Below are positions 20,958 to 32,121 of a stretch of 64,000 bases of DNA, piece after piece (the stretch's first letter is position 1; each line of letters opens with the position of its first letter). A program made the position numbers and the translations under genes. The notes under the pieces are model-generated. The model saw only the letters and a list, made by a program, of their open reading frames with translations, was not told the DNA's origin and did not search any database. The DNA is from Poecilobothrus nobilitatus (taxonomy: Eukaryota > Arthropoda > Insecta > Diptera > Dolichopodidae): positions 257,791,746 through 257,855,745 of the forward strand of contig OX352772.1 in NCBI GenBank assembly GCA_947095535.1, in the 5' to 3' direction.

Positions 20958-21042
20958 AGAATTATAATAAAAACTAGAATTTAATTATACTTTATGTTTT
21001 TAATTTTTTATTTTTTTTTCAATTTTTTTTTTATTTACATTA

Positions 21043-24000
21043 ATTTATATTAGGAATATGATGATGACCCCATGGTAATGTATTAAATGAATTTGGAATC
21101 AAATATCTCTTGTTATCAAAAGGACTTAATGTAATTTTTTTTGCACACAAGTAAAGAGTTTATGATTTTGAGATCTGATATTACTTTGTTCATGTGTATA
21201 CTCAAAATTTTGATCAAGACAAATTTTATAATCTTCAAAAGTTATTTCATTTTTAAAACAATATTTTTAACTCCTTTTGCTTTTTTTGTTACTTCAAGTT
21301 GAAAGTCTTCATTTAGGGTTTTAACAACATACATTTTTGCGCGTAGACCAACAAATTGATGCATTAATTTACCACAATTTTCGTCTTTCATTAATCCAGG
21401 AATTTTTTTATTTAATTGCGGTATTCCATATAAATTATTATTAGGATATTCAGATGTACAAAGCGATTTATATCTTGTACAATATCCTTATAAACATCAT
21501 CTGTTTGAATACTATATATCAAAGAATCAGTATCTGTATAGCATAGTTGACAATTATTATCATATTTTTTTTGCATATAATTATAATGAAATTCATACAA
21601 TTTTGTTTTAGATATATCAAGAATTGTCATTCCAATATAAACTGGTTTATCGAAGAATACTTCGGTTTTCAATAATTCAATTGCAGCTAAATTTTCATTA
21701 AAAATTTTACGAGAATGAAAATTAGGTTTTGAAATTAAAGATTCAGCTCCATAACGTCCTTTCCAGTATGAAACAAGCCTTATATCTCTTCGGAGACGAA
21801 CATTTTCCATAATTTTTCCGAAAATAGCATTACATATTAGTTTAAATAAATTTTTTGAATTTTTTCTCAAATCTGCATTTAATTCAATGAATGGTCTCAT
21901 CCAATCGCTCTGCTGAAATTTAATAGCGCGATGGATTTTAGTTAATTTCAAACCTTCATGTAAATATTGTTTTAAATTAATGTAATGTAGAACATAATTC
22001 TTTTTATTACATAGTGTTGCTAACATTTTCGTTTCTTTGAAACCTGGTGGAGAACATTTTTCTGGTGCCATGGGAAGATCTTTATGCTTATCATGAATAT
22101 TAACTGGATACTCGAGGTCTACTTCTAAAATATATCCGTATTCTGAATCATCTGGAATATTAAAATCTAAGTTATTAACATTATCAACCCATTGAAGGTT
22201 CTTATAAGGCAAATATTGAGTCATAGCCCACGAGTACATAGCATTTATATCATAGTACATCAGATATGTTGAATCTTCTTTTTCATCATCGGAAAGATAT
22301 TTATTATTGGCTTTAGCATATCTTTTAGAACATTGAGTAAGTCCACCTCTAATGCCTTTTTCAATAAATAATAGCATATCAACATCATCTATTAAATCAA
22401 TTTCTATGTTAGTATATTTTAACATAGCGTCCCATGCTAAACCTGATATAGTAAAATAGTGAGCTGCATCTAATCCATAATTGTTTATGCAACCTTCTCT
22501 AAAATTTTCGAATACATCTGCAAGCAGAAGTATATCGACTTTCATATAAATATCACCATATTGACCTAGATTTTGTATTTGAAATTCTTCCCAAACATTT
22601 TTAGCATGTTCGTAGTCTTCACAACTTATATGGCTTTTATTTAAGGAACTGTAAAATTGTTCTTTTGCGGGTAGCTGAGTTTCATCTAAGTTTGACGAGT
22701 TTTTAATGTATTCATAAAAACGCCATTTCTAGCTAACAGTTTCAATTTATCTTCATTTATACCTGGAAATTGAGATCGAAGAATTCTTTTTTCACTTAAA
22801 TAAGAAGATAATTTATCTAATGATGTAGACATGAAACGAAATGAATCAATAAATTTGAATATTATTTTACTGTTTTTTATATATTTAATTATAGCTATAT
22901 AATTTTCAGTGTTACTTGGTATTATTTTGATTTGTCCATCGATACTATTGGATATATCCATTATAAGTAAGTGAGCATCATATTTAGTTAAATTGTGAAA
23001 AACAATTGGAATTGTATGTGAATCTTTATAGTTTAGGTTACATGCTTGATGTGCCGCCCCTCTATAATGAGCAGTTAAATGACAATGATCTTTTACTTTT
23101 ACGTCAGTTTCATTAAATATTTTTTCGCATATATGACATGTATTACATAAATAAAATTCTTCCATCTGTGTTTGCGTTAGTGTTTCCATAGAATATGAAT
23201 TAAGGAAAATTGTTTCAACTTCATAAGCATTTTTTTCTAATTCTTTAGCAAACCATTTAGCACAATTAAAACCTCTATAGTTTGAATAAAAGCATAATGA
23301 GTCATCATAAGAAGTTTTGAAATAAAAGCCAACACTAAACACTTTATGCTCCTGATATTGTTTTGTATTTCGCATTATTTTCGACGCTTAAGTAGACATT
23401 CGAAATCTGCATATATGATAAATGGTACTCGTTCTTTTTTTTAAAGTTCTCAAATTTTGTAGTTTTATTTTTTGGAAAACTAATCTTATACTCGTTCAAA
23501 TTTTTACAATTTACCAAATGATTTTCCAATTTAGCATTATTATAAAAAAAATTAAGACATCTATCTCAAATAAATTTCTTTCGATCATGTTTTAATACTT
23601 GTTTAGATATAAGTCTAGAAAGATCTTTAATCCAAACATAATGATAAAATATTGATTTATCATTATCATCATCACCATCACCATCAAGATTATCAGGGTC
23701 CTCATCTATGACATCATCATATCTATTCTGAATTAATAATAGATTTACGTGTTGTTCTTGTTCTTCTTTATTTTGAGTTAATCTAGTTGGTAAAACTTTA
23801 AAAATTTTGTTAATTTTAGTAAGTTCGTATAAGTTAACGCTTATTTTATTCATATCTTCAAATTTTTTGATATCTCTTCTAGATACTGGAAAATTAATTT
23901 TATCCAATTTCAAAACAGAAGAGTAATGCGGATAACTAGTTGTACGTTTTGGATTTAAACCGGATGATTTTGTAACTGGATAAAGGACTGACACTATTGC

Positions 24001-24604
24001 CCACGCAAAACAATAATCATCTTTATTTTCAATATTTATACACGCTTTTTTATTTTGAATTATATTAGATAAATTAATATATGTTGATCCACTTTGAGGT
24101 CTATAATAATTTATATTTAAAACTAACTAACTAAATATCACTATCTCTTTCCTGAAACTCCTCTAATTTTTTTAATATAACTTCTTTTATGCACTCTTTA
24201 TACCATTTTTTTAAGTCAGTGTCTCTTGATATTATATTATTTTTAGTATTTATATATTTATAATCTTCAATTAAATCATTAGTCAAACTTTTAATAAAAT
24301 TTCCACAAAATACTGCATTTACTTTAACTAAAAATGGTTCATTATTTAAAATTTTTTTAACATTCTTATAAAATTTTTTCTCACATAAAGATATAAAATT
24401 TATTTGATCTTTTGTAAGCAAATTTATTATAACAAAGGTTTGTATTCGACTTTTAAACGCGCTATTTATTATCTTACATTTGATTTTTTTGCTTTTATAT
24501 ACACTTTGATTTTTATTAAATGCTATTTGTTTTAATTTACATTTATATCCTTTGGAAAGAGCTAGTGAGTTAATTATTTTAAATTTTTTATTTGATTTAT
24601 TCAC
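21043..24604 (-). pseudogene. Polinton-1 protein-primed family B DNA polymerase (broken)
   Basis: This is the replicative polymerase of the element. The N-terminal region (24,131-24,604) has SAFKSRIQTFVI and ends KLEEFQERDSD, which is the Polinton-specific N-terminal domain. Next is a Cys-His endonuclease VII-like segment (CHICEKIFNE, DHCHLTAHYRG) at about 23,050-23,150. Exonuclease landmarks are FHNLTKYDAHL and FKFIDSFRFMS. Palm motif A is YDINAMYSWAM, motif B NLFKLICNAIFGKIM and motif C CYTDTDSLIYS. The C-terminus is NTLPWGHHHIPNI at about 21,050-21,080. At least five breaks lie near 24,125, 23,550, 23,370, 22,680-22,550 and 21,470-21,300. Motif B is the NAIFGK type, unlike the NSFWGK type of elements 2 and 3. 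Confidence 0.85.
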
Positions 24605-24770
24605 AGTTGTTAATAGCTTTTTTAATTTTTTAATGTATTTATTGCACTTATTAATATATTTTTTGCATTTACGTTTATTTTCCGTTAATTCAGCCTTTGG
24701 AATTCAACATTTTATTTTTTTAACAAGAATTTCCGCGCTAGCCATTATTACTTATTAATTCAATGTTAGA

Positions 24771-25140
24771 ATATTAACTAAATTTTTGCAGTATATTAAA
24801 AATTTTTACAGTGTTTTATAATAATTTTTTGCTTTTTATTAATTTTTTTTTTTAGATAATGTTGTCTATTACGATTAGCTAAAATTGTTAAAAAATTTAA
24901 AGAAAAAATTTGTAGTATGTATATAATTCGTTTTTTATATTAACAAACGGAATCCCCTGACGTCATTTCTGGTTTCTATTTATTTTTTTTAGATATTTTA
25001 AAGTTTGTATGGGCATGCTAAATACAACATATAAATTTTTCTAATTCTGTTATTTTTCAACTATATTTTTTTCTTTTTTCATGATAAGAATTTTTTTTGT
25101 TGTTTTTTTTTTTTTTTATATTAACAAAAGAAAAATTGTA
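24771..25140. other. AT-rich spacer between Polinton 1 and Polinton 2
   Basis: No gene, RNA or clear repeat is visible. The stretch is very AT-rich with poly-T runs and presumably contains the right end of element 1. I could not match it to the left end near 10,000, so the terminal inverted repeat of element 1 is unidentified. Confidence 0.5.
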
Positions 25141-25189
25141 TACTAATTAATACAGATAAGAAAAAAAATATATTTTAAAATCTTATGTT

Positions 25190-25250
25190 TTTTGCCGACG
25201 GCATTTCAAAAAAAATGTTTATGTTTTGCCGACGGCATTTCAATAAATTG
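25190..25250. repeat. Duplicated palindrome TGCCGACGGCA
   Basis: The 20-mer 'ttttgccgacggcatttcaa' occurs twice within 40 bp. Each copy holds the 11-bp palindrome TGCCGACGGCA (imperfect only at the centre). The same pair is kept in copy B at about 32,178-32,238. It is the only GC-rich motif in a long AT-rich flank. Confidence 0.7.
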
Positions 25251-26103
25251 TCAGAGAACTGTCATAGCTACACTACTAACACCTAAAAATAAATCAATTA
25301 TTATTTCTTTATTATATTTAAACTTACCAATATTAATCCAAATTTTGCTGGTGATTTTTCACATAACGTTTACATTCACAAAATTTAAGATGTTATGTTT
25401 TTAAATTTAATTACTATTTTTTTTGTAATTATGTACATAATATTGTTACTGCTGCATTTAATGTTTATTTCTAAGTTTCAATAATTATCGAAATCGTCTT
25501 TCTCTTTTTTACTAAAAGAAATCATTATTATTGTTTCATAATTGTAACACATAGTATAATAGTTAATTAACTTTATTATTAACTCTATTCGTCACCAGAT
25601 GTCATCGCGATAGGATAAGATATTAATTTAATTAATTTTTAATCATCGCTTTTGGATAGATTTCTTATGTACTATAATCATATGACTCTTATGTAAGGTC
25701 GATTATAATTCTTTTAATATATAATAAAAATGCAATTTGTTACTGCTAAGGTTAATGAACTATATTACATAAGGAACTATATGATTACAATGTGAATGGC
25801 ATTTTTGTTCAGTTAGAATAAAATTCAATATGATATTTTCTAATTTTTTAAGTTGTCGCTACCGAGTCGCCGCAAAGGAAAGATTAAATAAAGTTAATAT
25901 AATTAATAAGAAATCTTTTTTTTATAATAAAAGGAATTTAAAGAAAGATTAAACATTTTGATGTAATAAGTAATAGATATTTTTTATACCCTACACTTAA
26001 AGTATAGGGTATATTAACTTTGGTATGGTGTTTGTAACCACCAAAAGGAAGCGAGTTAGATATGGACATATATATATATTCTGAATCAGGATCACCTCCT
26101 GAG

Positions 26104-27302
26104 TCCATTTAGCGATGTCCGTCCGTTCGTTCGCATGATAGCTCAAAAACTAATGAAGCTATCTTGTTGAAATTTATATAGTAGGTTACTAATTACGAAA
26201 GGAAGGCTAAGTTTGAATCTGGCAAAATCGGTCTATGCGTTCGGGTAAGTAGATATAGGGGCACTTTGGCATGGGAAAAAATAAGCCCATATCGCACGAC
26301 CTAGTTTTTAATAAACCATATCGTACGCCCACGCAAATTAACCTATATTTGAATGACCTTGAGTTTTAGAGAAACCGGAAGTGTTGTGACCTGGATTCTG
26401 TTAGAAGTTGGGGTAAAACAAGGCTTTTAGAGCTCTTTGATTGTATATTATAATAGGTCAACATGAAAATAGTTAGCAAAACTATTATATGTAAATATTA
26501 AAGCACGTGTTATTTAATGTTGGTGAACTAGTTTTAAAGTGTATCTTTAAGGAATGCGTGTTTTTTTTTGTGTTGGTTAACTAGTTTTACTATAGGAAGA
26601 AATACAAAATAACAATTAGAATCTTCGTTTTTTTTTTTTTTTAGCAGAATATCTGGTTTAGATTACTATGTAGTATTTTAAACAGGTAGAAAAAGAAAGA
26701 GGCAAGAAAAGTTGAATGCAAATAGATTGGTATAGTATAGTATAGTAAGAACGTAGAATATATATCTACATATATATGTTGCATATAAAAAGGTTAAAAA
26801 GAAATTCAAAATAAAAATTAGAGTCCACATGTACCTTTCTCTTTTTTTTCGTTTGATTAAACCTGGTTTTGTTTACAATATTTGTATATTATTTAAAAAA
26901 TAGAAAAAAAGGTAAAAGAATAAATTAAATTATCAAGATAAATTTATTAAGAATATATTGTATTCTTAAATTTCTGAATACCTGGTATATGATGGCTTGT
27001 ATGTTATGAAATTTGAAGGTCAAAACAAAAAGGAAAATCAAAAGGGTATTAATTTCTATATAGAAAATTCTAAAATAGAAACTATGTAATCAGAAGATTT
27101 AAATTGAAATTTGTAATTATGTCATACAGATGGTAGACAAATTACGTTTTCGTTATGTATTAAGTTGAGTATGCTTATTTTTTCTAATTTTCATTTTAAA
27201 AATAAATTTCTCGTTTTACTTTTTTTCGTTCTAATTAGGTGATACGAAATATAATAGTACATTGCCTACTTATATTGAATCATCTATTCTAATTTTTTTT
27301 TT
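26104..27302 (+). repeat. Left terminal inverted repeat of Polinton 2, copy A
   Basis: The sequence from 'tccatttagcgatgtccgtc' to about 27,302 is the reverse complement of 52,862-54,061, and matches the left repeat of copy B. It has no coding frame. Inside it, a ~245-bp block (about 26,565-26,812) recurs at 27,296-27,536 just beyond the repeat, including 'gttggttaactagttttact' and 'ttggtatagtatagtaagaa'. Confidence 0.85.
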
Positions 27303-27586
27303 TTGTGTTGGTTAACTAGTTTTACTATAGAAAGAAATACAAAATAACAATTAGCATCTTCGTTTTTTTTTTTAGCAGAATATCTGTTTAGATTACTATG
27401 TAGTATTTTAAAAGGTAGAAAAAGAAAGAGGCAAGAAAAGTTGAATGCAAATAGATTGGTATAGTATAGTAAGAACGTAGAATATATATCTACATATATA
27501 TGTTGCATTTAAAAAGGGTAAAAAAGAAATTCAAACTTTATTAACTTTAATGTACAAAATATAAAGTGCATTTTATTTTTAGAGTA

Positions 27587-27814
27587 TTACAAAAATCTCT
27601 TTTTAAATATGTTTTTACGATGACTACTACTTAAAATTGTAGATATGATGGGTTCAATGATCTTTATTCGCCTTTGAAATCTCATTCTATCAATTGCATA
27701 TTGTTGCCAATGATTTTTCCGAGAAAAATTGTAAGCAAAGCTCCATACATACATAACTTTAATTTGTAAAGTTGAATTAAATCGTAGGTTTTTAGTTGGA
27801 TTATTTAATTCCAT
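27587..27814 (-). CDS. Small basic aromatic protein, copy A
   Basis: This intact 75-aa protein starts MELNNPTKNLRFNSTLQIKV and continues MYVWSFAYNFSRKNHWQQYA, then DRMRFQRRI. It is the outermost left gene of element 2, facing the terminus. It aligns with the C-terminal half of the element-1 protein at 11,659-11,970. It differs from copy B (39,660-39,887) at one or very few residues. A high content of Arg, Trp and Tyr suits a nucleic-acid- or membrane-interacting peptide. Function unknown. Confidence 0.6.
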   Translation of the reverse strand: MELNNPTKNLRFNSTLQIKVMYVWSFAYNFSRKNHWQQYAIDRMRFQRRIKIIEPIISTILSSSHRKNIFKKRFL

Positions 27815-28002
27815 ATGATCTATGTATTAAATTTATGTTACAAATAAAAATTATTTTTTTGTTTTTTTTTTTGTTTTTTATTTTAACACGTTTTCTTTAA
27901 GTAAGTACATATAGATATTAAAACTATTTTTAATTGCACATCTTAAACTTGAACTTACATTATGTGTTGGAATAGGACACGTAGATTTAAAATGTTCAAT
28001 TT

Positions 28003-28362
28003 TTAACAATGATGGCAATCATTTATTTTAGTATCTATGTATTTTTCAAGAAAATATTTTTTCTGCTTTCCTTTAACGTAAATTATATCAGCTGATTGTA
28101 AATAGTACTTAAGTATATCCCTCAAACATAAGTATTCTACTGTACAACTATTCCATTTTAATCCATTTATTTTATTTTCAGAACATTGAATATTGTATTT
28201 TGTTTCATGATTAAGTTCTTCTTCGGGGTAAGGCGTTTTAAAATGATATACAATTGGAATTAAACTCCCCTTTTTAAGAATAGCCAATTCCTTTATAAAA
28301 TATTGCTTTTCATTTCCTTGTACAAATTGTAAGTCAACAATGAAAATTTGTTGGTTATCCAT
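28003..28362 (-). CDS. DEDD-exonuclease-like ORFan, element 2 copy A
   Basis: This intact 119-aa frame starts MDNQQIFIVDLQFVQGNEKQ, then YFIKELAILKKGSLIPIVYH and a PYPEEELNHET segment. It ends SADIIYVKGKQKKYFLEKYI and NDCHHC. Close equivalents are the element-3 gene (62,698-63,153) and the element-1 gene (18,698-19,220). A more distant paralogue is 44,878-45,213 in the same element. The hydrophobic strand followed by D-x-Q and a later 'YVKG.QKK.FL' helix recall an RNase H-like nuclease with lost catalytic residues. It is transcribed divergently from the ATPase across about 120 bp. Confidence 0.6.
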   Translation of the reverse strand: MDNQQIFIVDLQFVQGNEKQYFIKELAILKKGSLIPIVYHFKTPYPEEELNHETKYNIQCSENKINGLKWNSCTVEYLCLRDILKYYLQSADIIYVKGKQKKYFLEKYIDTKINDCHHC

Positions 28363-28408
28363 TATGAATGTTGATGAATGGATAACCTTTTGAGTGAATG
28401 AAGTGGGA

Positions 28409-28448
28409 CTTTATATTCTCTTTCTGACTGTACATTTTGGTATAAATA
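28409..28448. promoter_or_regulatory. Divergent TATA boxes between ORFan and ATPase, copy A
   Basis: On the + strand TATAAATA at 28,441 lies 43 nt before the ATPase ATG at 28,484. On the - strand TATAAAG starting at 28,415 lies 53 nt before the ORFan ATG at 28,362. The same pair is conserved in copy B at 40,482-40,521. Confidence 0.6.
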
Positions 28449-28483
28449 TAGCTTTGCTATTATGAATAATTAATTATTTAATT

Positions 28484-29155
28484 ATGTTTTTTCACCCATT
28501 TACAATGATGGTGGCTGGGCCAACTTGTTGTGGAAAAACTACTTTTATTCATAACCTAATAAAATTAAAAAATAAAATCATACATCCGCAAATCAATAAA
28601 ATTATTTGGTGTAACCCAGATAAAAATGCAGTACCGAATGATATAACAGATCTTGAGTATAGCAACAGTATTCCTGATTTTAGTGATAATAGAAACTCTG
28701 CATTAATTGTGATAGATGATATTATGTTAAATTCTTATGATAAACATGTCTGCGAACTATTTACTACAGGATATCAGTAATATTTATCGGTAATATTTGT
28801 AACCCAAAATATATTTCATCAAGGTAAATTTTCCAGAGATATTTCACTGAATTGCAAATACATAATTCTTTTTAAGAATCCTAGAGATAAATCACAGATA
28901 TTACCATTAGCCCGTCAAATATATCCGAATCAGGTCAAGGAATTTGAGAAAATATATAATGAAGTAACATCTAAGCCATATGGTTATATATTAATAGATC
29001 TTACTGAAGAAGTTAATGATTTATTTAGATTGAGAAGTGATATTTTCAAGCAAGATTTGTGTTATTGTACAACAAATCAGTTGGAACAATATGCAAAAGA
29101 ATATGAAACGATTGAAAATCAACCGACATATATTGCACCTGTTAAAAAATTCTAA
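28484..29155 (+). pseudogene. Polinton-2 packaging ATPase, copy A (one in-frame stop)
   Basis: Walker A is MVAGPTCCGKTTFIHNLI (about residues 9-26) and Walker B is ALIVIDDIML (about residue 80). The frame reads to a TAA at 28,778-28,780, just before a conserved LSVIFVTQNIF segment with the TQN sensor motif. It then stays open in the same frame to 29,155, giving 223 codons if the stop is read through. That length is normal for A32-like ATPases. The same TAA is at the same place in copy B, so it predates the duplication. The 3' end overlaps the next gene. Confidence 0.8.
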
Positions 29156-29426
29156 ACCGAAATTCCAAAGAGTTATTATAAAACATTGTGAACCAGATGT
29201 AATTAAAATAATTTGTGAAATATCGTTAAATATTTTAAATGGTAACTGTAAGTTGAATAAAAAAACAAGAAATCAATTAAAAAGATGTAAAAGGGAGTTA
29301 AGATCACTCATTTGTTATAAAAAATCAATAAATAATAAACGAAAAATTATTGTTCAAAAAGGAGGATTTTTACCCCCTCTTCTTGGTGCAGTTCTTTCAG
29401 GGTTGATTGGAAATCTTATAAAATGA
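29103..29426 (+). CDS. Small basic core-like protein, copy A
   Basis: This is a 107-aa basic protein starting MKRLKINRHILHLLKNSKPK. The centre is helical (CEISLNILNGNCKL). The C-terminus is a Lys/Arg-rich segment followed by IIVQKGGFLPPLLGAVLSGL, the recognisable tail of a family widespread in insect Polintons. I chose the ATG at 29,103 because upstream codons belong to the overlapping ATPase frame. A basic body with a hydrophobic Gly/Pro tail suggests a genome-binding or internal capsid protein. The role is inferred. Copy B is at 41,170-41,496 with a slightly different C-terminus. Confidence 0.6.
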   Translation: MKRLKINRHILHLLKNSKPKFQRVIIKHCEPDVIKIICEISLNILNGNCKLNKKTRNQLKRCKRELRSLICYKKSINNKRKIIVQKGGFLPPLLGAVLSGLIGNLIK

Positions 29427-29448
29427 ATAATTCATCATTTAATAAAAT

Positions 29449-30271
29449 GATAATTCTCAAACCGGAAATATATGAAAAACTTAAACAAAATTCTAATCTT
29501 GAAATTAACCAGTTGGATAAAAATATGCAAAAACAATTATGTTAAATAAGCATTTGACTGATATCCAGAAATGGTATTTTTTACGGCAAAACTTGTTTAA
29601 AAAACAAATTCAGAGCAGAACTCTTCCACAAAACAGAGAAAAAGGAAAAACGATACTAATGTAATCAAAAAGTACTCAAACACGTGTAAAACCATTACTT
29701 AAAGATGCAAAGGTACAATCAGATTCTGTTAAATATAGAGACATTAAAATGCAATTCCCTGAGGAAGACATATATGAGGATACCCCTGATAATGTGTTTG
29801 AAGACGAAGAAAATGAAGAAAATGTTCTATCAAAAGTAATGTCTACTGCAACAGCGAGGGAACGGTTAAGAAAACGAAAATCAATTAGGAGATTCTGTTA
29901 AATATAGAGACATTAAAATGCAATTCCCTGAGGAAGAAATATATGAGGATACCCCTGATAATGTGTTTGAAGACGAAGAAAATGAAGAAAATGTTCTATC
30001 AAAAGCAATGTCTACTGCAACAGCGAGCGAACGGTTAAGAAAACCAAAATCAATTAGGAGTAAAAATGTTCAAATATTTGAAACAGATACTGGTGATATA
30101 ATAACAGTTCCATTAGATAGTTCAAGTCCACCAACGAAAAAGGAAAAAACTATAAATAGATCTCCAAACGTTTATTGCGATCAGCGAAAGCAGGTGATAC
30201 TCAAACACAACTTAATTTTCCAATTCGTAAAAATAAATCTACAAGTTCATGGACAACGTACAAGTAAATGA
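29449..30271 (+). pseudogene. Acidic/Ser-rich Polinton gene, copy A (broken)
   Basis: It corresponds to the intact copy B gene at 41,493-42,146. Lesions in copy A are an early frame change around 29,536-29,542 and an ATG-to-ATG..TAA change giving a stop at about 29,660. A 169-bp internal tandem duplication is also present (unit at about 29,722-29,890 repeated from 29,891). The duplicated segment encodes the acidic stretch with EDTPDNVFEDEENEEN. Since 169 is not a multiple of three, it also shifts the frame. Function unknown. Confidence 0.7.
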
Positions 30272-31166
30272 TGAATTTTACGTCACATTACTCAGTGATT
30301 CATCTATGAATTTTTACCCCGAAAACACATTATCAACTTTTACGAATAAAATGGATAAATATATGATCGATTCTAATTGGAAAGTTGGTGTATCTGAAAT
30401 ATATGCTAATGATTTTATTCCAAATGTCTATCGTGAGGAATGGGAAAAAAGTACTCAAATATATATCACTGGTATGCAGACAAACCGTATTGGTGTTTGG
30501 ACTACTTATATACCATATAGTAGCGATCAAATGATATGCGATTGGAAGGTTCTGTTACTTCCGACTTTAATTCAAAATATTTGACCATTATTAGGATTTT
30601 CAAGAAAAGAAGTTTTACGTCACCTAATTTGGGGTATTTTTAACTTTATAAATGACGATACAAACTATGTAATACCAAACAAAGCTGAGGAGTTTCCAAA
30701 AACTTTATTATACACTACTATCTGTTTAAGTAAGCCAAAAGTTAACATCAAATTAAGAACAAATTTCACTTACAGCTTAGAGGGACTTTTAAAAACATGT
30801 TTTAATCAAGCTTTCGTAAAATTAACTGACCCTAAAAAATATAAACCTCGTGTAATTGAAGTTTTTAAATTGTTTATTGATAGCATGAATTTAATTCCTG
30901 TAGAGAAACCAGATATGTTTTTTATATACACTGATATTATTGAACCACAAAATATAAGTGGTAAAAATGTAAGATGTTTAAGAACTGTTAATACAGAAAA
31001 TGCTTTTACTAAAACAGTAAAAGAATTTAACATAATTCAATATTGTAATGTTGAAAACTCATTTGATAGTATTTCAATGATCTTATGTGATAACTATGGT
31101 TATAAAATAAATTTTAGTGATAGTAGTATTCCTACAAAAATTATATTACATTTTAAAAAGGTATAA
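30249..31166 (+). pseudogene. Polinton-2 penton-like minor capsid protein, copy A (one stop)
   Basis: It starts MDNVQVNDEFYVTLLSDSSM and has a WKVGVSEIYANDFIPN segment. A TGA at 30,582-30,584 interrupts the frame immediately before PLLGFSRKEVLRHLIWG, the same LLGFSRK signature as the element-1 penton. The frame then stays open to 31,166 (ending KIILHFKKV). The TGA is shared with copy B. The total of about 305 codons is longer than the element-1 penton. The stop codon lies inside the TATA box of the next gene. Confidence 0.75.
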
Positions 31167-31169
31167 ATA
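31162..31169 (+). promoter_or_regulatory. TATA box overlapping penton stop, copy A
   Basis: TATAAATA at 31,162 overlaps the penton stop codon and lies 52 nt before the pVI-like ATG at 31,214. Confidence 0.55.
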
Positions 31170-31213
31170 AATGTCAGTTTGTAAATTTTAATATTAATTT
31201 TACTTTAAACGTA

Positions 31214-32121
31214 ATGGAGAAAGTGTATTACAGATATTATTTAGTACAATCCGGAAGAGGTCTTGATGACATTGGGCCTTTGTTGCATTCTACCATACCT
31301 TACCAAAGAGGTCGCGGATTAGGAAGTTTTTTTGGAGGTCTTTTTAAGTATTTGAAACCTATATTTGCTTCAGGTGCTAATATATTTAAAAAAGAGGTCA
31401 TTAACTCTGGTATAAGCGCTTTATCTGATATTGCATCAGGGGCAAATGTAAAGGAAGTTGTTCAAGATAGAGGTAAAGAAATTATGAAAAATGTAAGACG
31501 CGGAGCTGTTAGGAAGCTTAATGAAATGTATGGATTTGGTAAAAGAAAAAGGAAAACTACAGTAATCCCTCGAACTGCACGGGTTCTGACTGCGCGGTTT
31601 CGGAATTGCGCATTTTGGTTTTTACCACCAAAATTTCACATTGCGCGGTCAAAATTTTCACATTTCGCACCAGCGCGTTTTTTTTCATTATTAACAACTG
31701 TTTTTTACAAATACAAAATTATTATAAGAAATATGAAACTCAACAGAACATAGTTCAAATTAATCAGAAGATGAAAATGAACTGATTTAAAAACTTAAAT
31801 TTTTATAAATTAAATGCATAATTATAATTAAAATTCTTATTTTTTTTGTGTTTAACTGTTAATACCGAATAAAAACTTTATTATAATTATGTACTTACTT
31901 TAAATTTTTTTTTTTTTTGTGAGAATTTTAGAATTTGGAACGTATCCCCCTAATTTAATACAAAATAGGGTTCACAGGCGCGTTGTTTTTTCAGAACGTA
32001 CCTACCGCGCAGTTCGAGGGATTACTGTATAAAAAGACTTAACATTAGCAATTCAAATTATTCTATGTCAAAACGGCGTAAAGTTAATAAGAAAAAGAAA
32101 CTAAAAGATATTTGTAACTAA
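31214..32121 (+). pseudogene. pVI-like minor capsid protein, copy A (split by a MITE)
   Basis: The first 115 codons match copy B: LVQSGRGLDDIGPLL, a Gly-rich RGRGLGSFFGGLFKYLKPIF, a helix, and a basic GFGKRKRKT segment. At 31,560 a 468-bp MITE interrupts the coding sequence. The basic C-terminus (MSKRRKVNKKKK) resumes at 32,030-32,121. The Gly/hydrophobic amphipathic N-terminus and basic tail fit the pVI-like, membrane-active minor capsid proteins of adintoviruses. Copy A keeps a normal ATG (31,214), which copy B has lost. Confidence 0.75.
31560..32027. mobile_element. Pogo-like MITE with TA target duplication
   Basis: This 468-bp insert is absent from copy B. It has inverted ends CAGTAATCCCTCGAACTGC... 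and ...GCAGTTCGAGGGATTACTG, and a TA duplication on both sides (31,558-31,559 and 32,028-32,029). CAGT...CCCTCG ends and TA targets are typical of the pogo/Tigger branch of Tc1-mariner. It has no transposase frame, so it is non-autonomous. The interior carries further 'tgcgcgg'/'ccgcgca' motifs. Confidence 0.9.

Larger units (their letters stand above)
10020..24770. mobile_element. Polinton/Maverick element 1 (adintovirus-like)
   Basis: The block encodes a retroviral-type integrase with chromodomain, FtsK/HerA-type packaging ATPase, adenovirus-type protease, penton-like and hexon-like capsid proteins, and protein-primed family B polymerase. This set defines Polintons/Mavericks. From left to right there is an ORFan (+), then integrase, two ORFans, a fibre-like gene, a DUF8207-type gene and ATPase (all -). 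PLA2/pVI, protease, penton, a linker gene, hexon and an exonuclease-like gene follow (all +), then an OB-like gene (-), a Cys-rich ORFan (+) and polymerase (-). I could not see terminal inverted repeats, so the ends are approximate. Several genes carry stops or homopolymer frameshifts, so this copy is defective. Confidence 0.9.

Noticed and set aside
25192..25404. 70-codon frame found in both copy A and copy B (25,192 and 32,180)
   Set aside because: It is conserved only because the block is duplicated. The composition is simple AT-rich and there is no homologue elsewhere in the elements.
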